DNA from: Symsagittifera roscoffensis
Taxonomy: Eukaryota; Xenacoelomorpha; Acoela; Convolutidae
DNA: 64,000 nt
NCBI RefSeq assembly: GCF_963678635.1
Contig: NC_087065.1
Location: 10,315,579-10,379,578, forward strand
Reading direction: 5' to 3'
Position numbers and translations under genes: made by a program. Position 1 is the stretch's first letter; each line of letters starts with the position of its first letter. Of this stretch, positions 55,501 to 63,363 are shown piece after piece. The notes below the pieces were generated by a model. That model worked only from the letters and a program-made list of their open reading frames with translations. It was not told the DNA's origin and did no database searches.

Positions 55501-58500
55501 TTGAGGCTTTACAAATCAGAATTGCCGGCGCCATGGGCTGACATATCTCATGCACTGAGGGGTTTTTACGGACTGGCCGACGTCCTGATTGTATTGGATG
55601 AGGTACTCTTGCTAGAGATATCGAACTTTGCTAGACAACTCAAGTTCAGCCCAGTCATCGGGGACGACCACCCGGCGATAAACCAGTTGACGGCCAGCCT
55701 GTGGTTCCGGAGTATGGATGTGAAAGTCGCAAATTCCACCAGCAGGTCTAGAGGTCCCAGCAACGAGAGAAGAAATGTGGTCGAGACGGAGAAACAGTTA
55801 GAATCGATGAAATATCGCTTGACTCAAGAGAATGGCTGGTGGCCATTCCTGACACCAAGGCTGGAGAACGTCACGAATAAAACGAGGGAGGAAGCACCAC
55901 TCCTCGTGAAACAAATCTGGAGTTTTCTAGAGAAGCAACTGGAGCTAGCTGAAACGAGAGACATGACGGTGGCTAGATTTGTCTCGGCCGCCAATGAAGT
56001 GACGATTGGAGGATTTTGGAGAGAGCACGCCAACGGCGAATTGAAGACTAGGAGAGATTACGAGATTCTCAAGTTCTTGAGTCCTTGCTGGGAGAAAGAA
56101 TTCTTGGCAGGAGTGTTCGGCACCACGGCGACTATCTTCGGAGCCTTCGTACAGGAGATACTGGGCATGTCCATCAGCCTGCTCTTGGCCCTGTATTTGG
56201 TTTACCCCAGATACTTGTTCAACATGGGCCCAGCATACATGTTTAGTCGAGGAGTGGAGACACTTCGAGTTGATGGGTATCTGGCACTAGTACTCTTGAC
56301 CCATGGCGAATTGGTGTCGTTTCATCGGTTAATGGAATATGGAGAACCTCTGTCTATGGGGAGAGTCCACACGAGCATTGAAACCAGCTCCTACAAGTGT
56401 GCCGCAGGGTTGAAGACACTGCTGGTGCAATACCTCATGATGCAGAATCGATACATGACGGGTGAAGATGAGAACCCAACCTCGAGAGAAGAATGGGAGA
56501 AGGCGAACAGAGGGATGCCTCTGTTGACGGACCTGTGTCTGGCAATGAGGTCGGACCCAATGGGGATAATCCGGGGTCTAGAGGAGGTGGTGACCTGCAT
56601 CTATGGTCCAGCAGTGACGTACGCGTTTCCAGATCCCCTGGTGATAACGTATCGTCACTCGGTGACGCACTTGAGTCTCATCAGCGTACTGGATGGTACA
56701 GCGCTGAATTGGTGTCAGCAGGAGGTGCTCAGGGCGCGTATGAGCAACACGGTACTCTTCGGAAAAGTGAAAGATGCCGAGATGATGGTGTGCAACTTCA
56801 GGGGACAAATGCAATGTAGAATGGGAGGCAAGCGAGAGGGCCCCATTGAAATGTATCCAAAGTTTTGGAACCTAAACCCATTGACGGCCGACGGACGAGA
56901 AGTATTGAGAATCCCCGCCTGGAAGGAGTGCTTTGCACTAGTCAAGAGGGAGCTGGAGGCCATAATGGAGAAAGAAATCCTACCAGCCACCATGCCTGAG
57001 TTCCCGACAGTCAGGAGGATGACCTTGGGAATGAATAGTCCCTTGGTGGTTCCCTCCATAATGGCGAAGATGATGACGGAGGAAACGCAGAGGCATTTCA
57101 CGGATGGCTGGGATCCCCTGTTCATCGGCTACACGGCGGCAGTCTACTTCCACACCAGCGAGATGAAGGTAAATTCGTGGACGACGCAAGCGAAAAAGAG
57201 TAGAGGTTCGCAGCCCCCTGGATATGAAGTGCGGAAAGTCTTGAGGACTCTTGAGAAGGAAGGACTTGAGAATATGCTACCCATATGGGATGATGGCAGG
57301 ATGATCGTGATGGAGGGGCACGTCGCATTGGTGGACGAAATGAAATTTGCCACGAGAAAATACAAGGCACCCTATGGCTTGGAACAAGTAGAAGTGACAC
57401 AGGAGGGAACAGAACTAGATGCAGCAGGTCAACTGCATGTAGCCCTGACGGAATATAAAAAGCTGGATCCTACGACACCGTCACCACTGTCTGTAGACAC
57501 GCCTGGAGACAAGAGGAGTGGACCCGTTGAGGATCGATTCAAAAGAATTCTCGAGAGAAGAAGAAATGAATCAGAGGAAGAGAGTATGGATGAAACTCTC
57601 AGTGAAGCTGGAGAAGACATGGAGGTGGGGAATACGCCTGAACCAGGGCCATCAGGGGAGGAACTCACCACTCAAGAGCTGTTGAAAGACTTGAGCGAAG
57701 AGAATTGGGCAGATACTGCCACCCCACCTCTGAACCCGTCCCCGCGGAAGAACCTAGAGTTGCCATTGGCAGGTGAGACCTTCAATATGGGGATGTTACT
57801 CTTGAGCTCGGAGGAAAGGGAGAAGAACACGTTCGAAGGGAACAGGGACATATTCTTGGGATCTCTCGAGGATGACGCTTGGCAGGAGTTCCTGGAGGAA
57901 TTCAATCGAGAAGTGGGCAGCGAGACGACGCTGGACAAGTTCAAGAAGGAACTGTGGGACGCAGTAGTGAGATTCGGGGAACCGCTCCTGATAGGAACGG
58001 GCCTGGATGAGAAAGCAAGAAAAGAGCTGCTGAACAAGCTAGTGGAGCTGAGGAACGCACGATCGAAGACTAGAAAAGAGAAATGTGAGGACAGCTCTAC
58101 TCTGAAACAAAAAACTGTGGATAAAATGGTTGATGATATAAAAAGGGATAAGGTTGGGACTAGTAATATGATTAAAAGTACTAATATCCTTAAGGCTCGA
58201 GCAGGGGGGAGGCAAGAGTTGGAAGGAGTGGATGGAGAGGTCGAATCAATGATGATAGCCACAACACCCTCGAGCAGAGATGTGAAGACTCGCAAGAGGA
58301 AGAGAGAAGTGGAAGGATGGGGTAGTCCTTCAGTGGATGCTGTTTCGGAAGGAAACTTGAGAGAGACGGCGCCCATCGTTTTGGCTCGATGCAAGACGGC
58401 GGCATACAAGAACAGCTCGGAGCTCAGGAAACCACTTGAAGTAGAAAAGGAAATAGAGGTTTCCGCCAGTTCGACGTCAGAAGAAGACTTCAAGCCTCAG

Positions 58501-61410
58501 AAGGTAAACGTGAAGAGAGGTTCAACGAACGGACAGGTAGGGGAAGTGGAGATCGGCAAAGAATGGATCTCGAAGGCACATCAGGACATGGGCAAGCAAG
58601 TGACGAGTGATCCATTGGAGAGGAACAAGACGAGGAACACTTCCCGGACGTGGTGGGTGGCCCTCGAAACATTGAAGGAAATGGAGGACTGCTTGAAGAA
58701 GTTGGACAGTGGAATAGCTCGCAAGCGACGCAATTGGGCCACCCAGCAAAAAGCCGAGGTTAATAAGATAGAGATGGCAAGTCATCTGAAGAGGTCCTGG
58801 CAGAGTTTGTTGAAGGATCATTTTGAAGAGGCGATGAGGACATCCTCATCAGCACCGCCACTGATGGCGAATCCCTTCGTTAGAACTGCGGGACAATTAA
58901 TGTTCACCTGGAGTCTGGTGGGAATAGAGTTGGAGACATTGACCTCGTATGACAGGCTGAAGTTGGGAAGCAAGAAGCTAGAGGTGTATCAGGCACTGAT
59001 GCAACACGTGGCCAGGGACAATTCAAGCTTGAGCCTGGCTAGAAGAAAAGATGCCACATGTTTCTTGAGATGGATAATGTCAATGATGTCTGATAGCACC
59101 ATCCTGGCATGCCACCAGAGAGCAAGTGGAAGTAAAACCATGGAGAAAAGAGTCTCAACGATCATCTTGAACGTATATCAGAGTACAGGAATAGAGAAAG
59201 AAGATGGTTCCAGACTATCCTTAGAGAACCATCGAAAGCTGGACGAGGTACGGAGGTTCTCTAATAAGAAGTTCGAGGAAGAACATGATGTTCACCGTAA
59301 CCTGGCCTCGTCAGAACAGTACTCGAGACTCAGTGAGAAGGGGGAATACCAATATGTGTCTGGAGTGATGGGAATAGCCTACAATCCCTTCTTAGCCTCG
59401 GAAGCTGGAGGAGCCCACAGAAACCATGAGGTAGCGGAGCTACTGAAGTTTTGGACAGAAAGAATAATGGAGATAGACGCGGTGGAGAAAGAGGGGCCGA
59501 GCCTGGGCCTGATTCTTGAGAAAACACCAGAGGTGATAAGCATACCGCGCTCAAACAAGAGAGTTGAAGTGAACATGGGCGGTGGAAATGGCTTGTTAAC
59601 TACGAACTTGGGAGTGATATGGAAGCTACTAAGACCCTCCTGGTGTCCACATCCCCATGCGAGTCTAATCGAGGAAACCACCGAGCGATTGAGGTTAGCA
59701 CCAACGGAAGATGAAGATCTGGCGAAGTTGAGTGTGCTACATAAGCTAATCACGCCCCAGATGCAAGAGCCAAGCGAAAGGACGAGCGACCCCGGGTCAG
59801 CAAAGAAATTGGAGCCGGGTAGCTGTCTGGATTCGACGTGTGGGAACGGAGAGCACATCTGCGATGGACGGTCATGCGTCAGAATACTGTCGTTTCAAAA
59901 AGAAGACCTGGTCACTTGGTTCGAAGACATCACAGAAAGGGAGAAAAGTGAAGTGCAAATAATAGCGGAATGTTACGCGAGAACCACGGTGAATATAGCG
60001 ACAGCTCTCGGATTCTTCTCGAGAATGTGTGGTCTGCAGGCACTGGAGAGACTGGAATCTGAACATCATTTAGTGACGGCGTTGAGCGTAGAATCATGGC
60101 CCGGGGTGTTGCAGGTGACTCAAAAACACATCCGGAGCTGGAAGGTTGGTCTTGAGGCGGAAATGGGATTTCCCATGAGCGAAGCTTATGGCTTGCCATT
60201 GAACGCGAAATCGCTGATAGGGTCAATGATGGCCAACTTGTGCGGAAGTCACTACCCGCTACACATGGCGATGGTGGAAGTGTCCAGCCAGAGAATACTG
60301 GTGGACAAGGCCTTCTCAGTGCCCAAGTGCGTGAGGTTGGCTCGGATGTCGCATCACTCGCACAAGTTGTTGAGAAAAATCAAAGGGACAGTACCAAAAG
60401 AATTGAGAGATGACTTAAGCGAAATCTGGGGAGAAGATCTTCTGAAGTTGGAAAGAGAAAACACAAGCGATCACGAGAGACAAAACGTGATCGGGAAACC
60501 TGTGGGAAGTACTCCGAACCTGGAAGACAACGACACGATGCACGAGAAAATGATGGAGCTTGAGCCTCTCTTGGAAGCCTCAGGGGAGCGTAATCTCAGG
60601 AGCATTGAGATCTCTCATGGGGAATGCCCATGCCACTGTTTGGCACAAACGGTGTGGTATCCAGATCACAAGAACCTTTGCCTGGTGTGGGATGTGGAAG
60701 AGATTCGGTCGATCGGACTACCGGATCACCGGCAGAAGGTGACGCTCTTAGTAGTGAGTACGATGTTAGCTCTGAGATGGATAGAAGAGAATATAACGAA
60801 GTATCGGGAGGCGACGACGCCAACGGCTGAGTCAATATACGCGATAGACTACAGCAGGAGACTCGAGTTGTTTGAGACTGCGTGCAAAGTATTCGCCATA
60901 CCGACGGAAGTCAGGCACGTATGGAGTCGCTTGAGGTACTTTCCATGGTTTCGGGCGACACTGACGTCTTGGTTGTACATGACAACGAAAGATCACATGA
61001 GAAAACATCAAAAAGAGTATCGACAGTTCCAGGCCGAGATTGGGCCGGAAGCTTTCAAGAGACCCCTGCTAACCCATCGTAATGCGATCACGACAGGATG
61101 GAAAAGAGTGGGTAAGATGTCTAGAGACAATACCAAAGCGAGGGAGTCGATACTAGAGGAAGACCTGGCGAAGAACGTGAGCTTGAGCCTGCACAACTCC
61201 TTTTGCTTGAACCGAGAAGCTAGGGTGAAGGCACTACCCAACCAAGCAAAGAGGTTGCAGGAGCAGAGAGAATGGATGCGATCCTATGAACAGCTGAAGG
61301 CTTGGGAGGAGATTGTGATTAGTTCCGATGATGAAGAGGAACTGTTGAGACAGTTTGCCGCATCTAGCACTTCAGGATGCAGTACCTCCAAGGCGAAGAG
61401 TACGAGATGA
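52531..61410 (+). CDS. Element B ORF3: giant SGNH-hydrolase-bearing protein
   Basis: An uninterrupted 2959-codon frame in the env position. Residues 1-90 form a helical region related to A (LDELYRRLRDLD). About 150-240 is a charged coiled coil. The SGNH domain is at about 408-600: IIGDSLVRVL (Ser417), AGAATP (Gly438), VGTNDVSRG (Asn466), DGIHFD (Asp560, His563); all catalytic positions are present. A second degenerate unit has VAGSDFEGTS (841-843), FAGMNDHLHAMG (891-900) and GDDH (1044-1047), without the Gly block I can identify. A hydrophobic stretch is near 1197-1230; I see no signal peptide. About 1640-2000 is acidic and probably disordered. The cluster Cys2432, Cys2437, His2442, Cys2444, Cys2449 is conserved in A. 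The C-terminus is Ser-rich. SGNH domains also occur in the ORF1 of CR1-like LINEs. The substrate and role here are unknown. Confidence 0.92.
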   Translation: MADRFWNSVPAALRKPTLDELYRRLRDLDYTQIDERMAVMLNAILQLEDQGECRESATEAVLMIGYTTEGISNQEQTRWLSWNVDGGVRGFDLARNPGLNNNTEYGAGEFPLPTRPTVRSTSQSSSGVPSMSRMQQTTEAYPDLGVLKKELEKTQKERNKANLDRDQANLDREKVQLERDQAVNERDQALRLLEIQKAEHQQELRVRENVANRDQLKSELERIEQRQRELDAQKGARSNERVVTSSRPESRMEVDEAPRARGRFNLDREAREHMSEGLEVWIPNDVTPSLRNLETQPVRPLMDVVLPGYTPTSTSSGSQVSGASSRLKELGEKLQQQSRERSTRPELPPTWREQPVRNVVIASYKKNTEGNYHRHNRLDWSAEQGARRDCFHDAAWVEYLAPPRVPEGAVHLIIGDSLVRVLTQIRSHWQTGVLSFAGAATPQMLATLDMLGMTKVYTVTLMVGTNDVSRGEARKVTRLCDKMSCLLEELRIQMDPILLTVCTVPYNMMFDQHALEMNQKVRSLNKVIRDIHRKSVLPLRLLDIAERMEKKGFPEDTSKDGIHFDRPRGAEWLNDVFQEHINTLEADLLETAQFTLGPPPNPPFLASRALAGRLGARVDTRDSSRSNQTRLQSATPMESEEVESSTPPGSAMSSVVVADGRREKKSMETARLRYPEKVKELDLESLECRRELAETLGIERVSHEDLNRHHCVDWLKAHEAHFSRAKLMETTDLTGIPTKTIMGPINYRPLKLLGSPGLIIEPPKHRTGIARIRLATPAQLKVVDKLLNPGGMELPDAAYEGPKLAEDPRYGKPCGGTQLAKTLAVYDRADPAAARVVIVAGSDFEGTSPKLFWPETLVYSLPGAELNQMLTLVAAIKSEMPCEPELLLFAGMNDHLHAMGLLERLKGKEIPTSRKIWEAIQALFAAMNEVQENVASRFGSKTKVVFTTSPGYANMPPALQFVYAVLILIAEGSEWRILMAAPNRELEPSNLRLYKSELPAPWADISHALRGFYGLADVLIVLDEVLLLEISNFARQLKFSPVIGDDHPAINQLTASLWFRSMDVKVANSTSRSRGPSNERRNVVETEKQLESMKYRLTQENGWWPFLTPRLENVTNKTREEAPLLVKQIWSFLEKQLELAETRDMTVARFVSAANEVTIGGFWREHANGELKTRRDYEILKFLSPCWEKEFLAGVFGTTATIFGAFVQEILGMSISLLLALYLVYPRYLFNMGPAYMFSRGVETLRVDGYLALVLLTHGELVSFHRLMEYGEPLSMGRVHTSIETSSYKCAAGLKTLLVQYLMMQNRYMTGEDENPTSREEWEKANRGMPLLTDLCLAMRSDPMGIIRGLEEVVTCIYGPAVTYAFPDPLVITYRHSVTHLSLISVLDGTALNWCQQEVLRARMSNTVLFGKVKDAEMMVCNFRGQMQCRMGGKREGPIEMYPKFWNLNPLTADGREVLRIPAWKECFALVKRELEAIMEKEILPATMPEFPTVRRMTLGMNSPLVVPSIMAKMMTEETQRHFTDGWDPLFIGYTAAVYFHTSEMKVNSWTTQAKKSRGSQPPGYEVRKVLRTLEKEGLENMLPIWDDGRMIVMEGHVALVDEMKFATRKYKAPYGLEQVEVTQEGTELDAAGQLHVALTEYKKLDPTTPSPLSVDTPGDKRSGPVEDRFKRILERRRNESEEESMDETLSEAGEDMEVGNTPEPGPSGEELTTQELLKDLSEENWADTATPPLNPSPRKNLELPLAGETFNMGMLLLSSEEREKNTFEGNRDIFLGSLEDDAWQEFLEEFNREVGSETTLDKFKKELWDAVVRFGEPLLIGTGLDEKARKELLNKLVELRNARSKTRKEKCEDSSTLKQKTVDKMVDDIKRDKVGTSNMIKSTNILKARAGGRQELEGVDGEVESMMIATTPSSRDVKTRKRKREVEGWGSPSVDAVSEGNLRETAPIVLARCKTAAYKNSSELRKPLEVEKEIEVSASSTSEEDFKPQKVNVKRGSTNGQVGEVEIGKEWISKAHQDMGKQVTSDPLERNKTRNTSRTWWVALETLKEMEDCLKKLDSGIARKRRNWATQQKAEVNKIEMASHLKRSWQSLLKDHFEEAMRTSSSAPPLMANPFVRTAGQLMFTWSLVGIELETLTSYDRLKLGSKKLEVYQALMQHVARDNSSLSLARRKDATCFLRWIMSMMSDSTILACHQRASGSKTMEKRVSTIILNVYQSTGIEKEDGSRLSLENHRKLDEVRRFSNKKFEEEHDVHRNLASSEQYSRLSEKGEYQYVSGVMGIAYNPFLASEAGGAHRNHEVAELLKFWTERIMEIDAVEKEGPSLGLILEKTPEVISIPRSNKRVEVNMGGGNGLLTTNLGVIWKLLRPSWCPHPHASLIEETTERLRLAPTEDEDLAKLSVLHKLITPQMQEPSERTSDPGSAKKLEPGSCLDSTCGNGEHICDGRSCVRILSFQKEDLVTWFEDITEREKSEVQIIAECYARTTVNIATALGFFSRMCGLQALERLESEHHLVTALSVESWPGVLQVTQKHIRSWKVGLEAEMGFPMSEAYGLPLNAKSLIGSMMANLCGSHYPLHMAMVEVSSQRILVDKAFSVPKCVRLARMSHHSHKLLRKIKGTVPKELRDDLSEIWGEDLLKLERENTSDHERQNVIGKPVGSTPNLEDNDTMHEKMMELEPLLEASGERNLRSIEISHGECPCHCLAQTVWYPDHKNLCLVWDVEEIRSIGLPDHRQKVTLLVVSTMLALRWIEENITKYREATTPTAESIYAIDYSRRLELFETACKVFAIPTEVRHVWSRLRYFPWFRATLTSWLYMTTKDHMRKHQKEYRQFQAEIGPEAFKRPLLTHRNAITTGWKRVGKMSRDNTKARESILEEDLAKNVSLSLHNSFCLNREARVKALPNQAKRLQEQREWMRSYEQLKAWEEIVISSDDEEELLRQFAASSTSGCSTSKAKSTR

Positions 61411-61828
61411 ATGGGCAAATCGGATGGATCTTGAGTCTTGAGAGGGAAGGGGGGCTTGAGCGTGGATCCGAGTGAAACTTGGATTCACGAAAAAGAAATT
61501 TTAACAAAGCAAATATTGTTATTAATATACTATATTTATTATATAAATCGAAATGCTGCATGACAATTTCCTGATTGAATAGGACAAAAGAGATTTTAAA
61601 ATGATTGGCTTGAAAAGCGAAAATTCAAGGGTGCAGGTGTATGCAGATTTTGGTTGCTGTTTAGCAATAGTGTGAAAATTTTAAATGGCTGTGAATTTTG
61701 GGGTGTAGATAAGCTTAAATCTGCTGCAAACTTCTGTAAATGACCACTGGCACTGTATCTTGAGCAACACTCGGTTTTTCTGGGACTCACTGGCAGAAGA
61801 CAGCGCGCGATGAGGACATCGATCTCGA
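61411..61828 (+). other. Element B 3' untranslated region
   Basis: About 420 bases from the ORF3 stop to the PPT, with several CTTGAG words near its start (GGATCTTGAGTCTTGAGAGG). No coding signal. Confidence 0.75.
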
Positions 61829-61840
61829 GTCCGGGGAGTA
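61829..61840 (+). promoter_or_regulatory. Element B polypurine-type primer site
   Basis: GTCCGGGGAGTA directly before the 3' LTR, identical to that of A. The 13-base word GAGTCCGGGGAGT here is repeated exactly inside pol at 50385-50397. Confidence 0.8.
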
Positions 61841-62758
61841 TGTGCCAGTCGGTCATATTTGGAAGTTTGACCTTGAGAGGAGCAAAAAAACACTTGATTT
61901 TGGAGTGAAATTTAATTTTTCAAAATTTCGAATGGAACCTGTCATGCACGATTTTCTCGCGAGAACTGAAAATCAGAAAAAGAAGTTAGAACAATTTCAG
62001 AACAATTGAGTCGCACACGCGGGAAAGTTGTAAGAAAAAGCAGTAGGGAATTGCTATTCGCAATTTCCATCACTATAATAATCGAGAGTAGAGCTGTCCC
62101 ATCTGTGACAGAGACGAGAGCATTCCCTCGAATTGGATTATAGCGACTGGAGTATTATTCGGAACTGGACTAGAGTGAACCTTCGGTGGAAAGGTGGACA
62201 GCTTGAGTGTCCTAATGGTTCACAAGAAAACTATTGTCTAGAGTATAAACTCGTTCTCATTGTTAAAACTATAAAACATTAGACTCATTTAGTTACGTTA
62301 TTTAATTCTTGAGTTAACTACCGACTGGATTATTTCCCACTTCTTGAGCGTGCTACTATGTGAGTACAAATTTAAATTCCTAGAGTGTGTTTTATGATTG
62401 TTATGTTGAGGTAAGGCGAGTTTTAGGTTGATCCACCTGAAATGGATCAAAGTTCCACTGTCTAATAAAAAAGCAACTTAACGGATTGTTCCAACCCGGT
62501 TTTTAACGGCGTTCATGTATTTTGGGTATCTAGAGACCTAAGTATGGGGACGTTTCTAATTCTAGAGTGGGGGGATATTTTAGTAGTAGCCTTTAAGCTG
62601 TAACGGGTCGTAGTCTCATGTCACAAGCGAACCGAACTGGCTCCGACCGTTCTTGAGGTAGAAAAACACAAGAGATAGTGTCCCTGACCCTTGAGCCAGT
62701 GGTTATAGGGCCTATTTTTCTTAAGCCTCATGTGTGACTGCAGTAGACGAATGTTACA
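61841..62758 (+). repeat. Element B 3' LTR
   Basis: 918 bp; I found no difference from the 5' LTR on reading both through. The AATAAA at 62464-62469 would direct polyadenylation. Confidence 0.96.
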
Positions 62759-63363
62759 CCACCACCTAAATTTTTTCAATGTTTTAGTCGAATGTGGTTA
62801 TTGAGAGGCGTAGTCGAATAGTTTTCAGGTTTATTGCCTCTTCTGATGTTTTCCCGGCTATGCAGACATGGCATGATGAGATAAAAAAGATAAATCCGTG
62901 TTTACCGAGAATTGGCTCCAACCAACACTCCGTCAACCAAAACAATTTAACTTTTTAAACAGTACATATAAATATAAGTTTGCCAATGCCAATAACAGTC
63001 GTGATAAAATATAATCACTTTTTGAATGAACGCAAAAAGCTGGACAAATTTATCTGAATCGGGGGTGAAAATATCTGTGTGCAACGCGCGTGAAAAAAAA
63101 CCAACCAGGTTAGTTCACATAGGGCGCGCAGTAACACGTTCGTAGTACTCACTTTTTTTCAGCTCTATGGCTTTAGTCGCTCTTTGATTATGCTGCAAAA
63201 CGTGCATCTAAACAAATTACATCATATGCAATATATTTTACATACATGTACATGGAATTCGATCAATTATTTCATCAATTCTGCTCTTATCCGCTATCCG
63301 ATGTGTCCGGTAAGGTGGCAAATCAATAAGCAGAATGGTCTAAGAGCAGAATGGGTCCAAGAG
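62759..63363. other. Flank of element B, no recognisable gene
   Basis: AT-rich DNA that was contiguous with 41142 before B inserted, beginning CCA. I see no gene. It runs to the breakpoint of the duplicated LTR fragment. Confidence 0.6.

Larger units (their letters stand above)
41143..62758 (+). mobile_element. Element B: giant Ty3/Gypsy-like LTR retrotransposon, young
   Basis: A 21.6 kb element with two 918-bp LTRs in which I found no difference. The order is 5' LTR, PBS, a 2.5 kb repeat-rich leader, gag-protease-RT (44596-49458), RNase H-integrase (frame from about 49405 to 52013), a spacer with splice acceptor, ORF3 (52531-61410), 3' UTR, PPT and 3' LTR. It is flanked by CCA on both sides (41140-41142 and 62759-62761). 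Pol is very close to that of A, while gag and ORF3 are much more diverged. Two pol lesions (a frame break and a missing C-terminus) make it probably dependent on a helper. Confidence 0.95.

Noticed and set aside
52531-61410. ORF3 as a classical envelope glycoprotein
   Set aside because: It sits in the env position and has a splice acceptor, but I see no signal peptide, no fusion peptide and no clear membrane anchor; it carries enzyme motifs instead.
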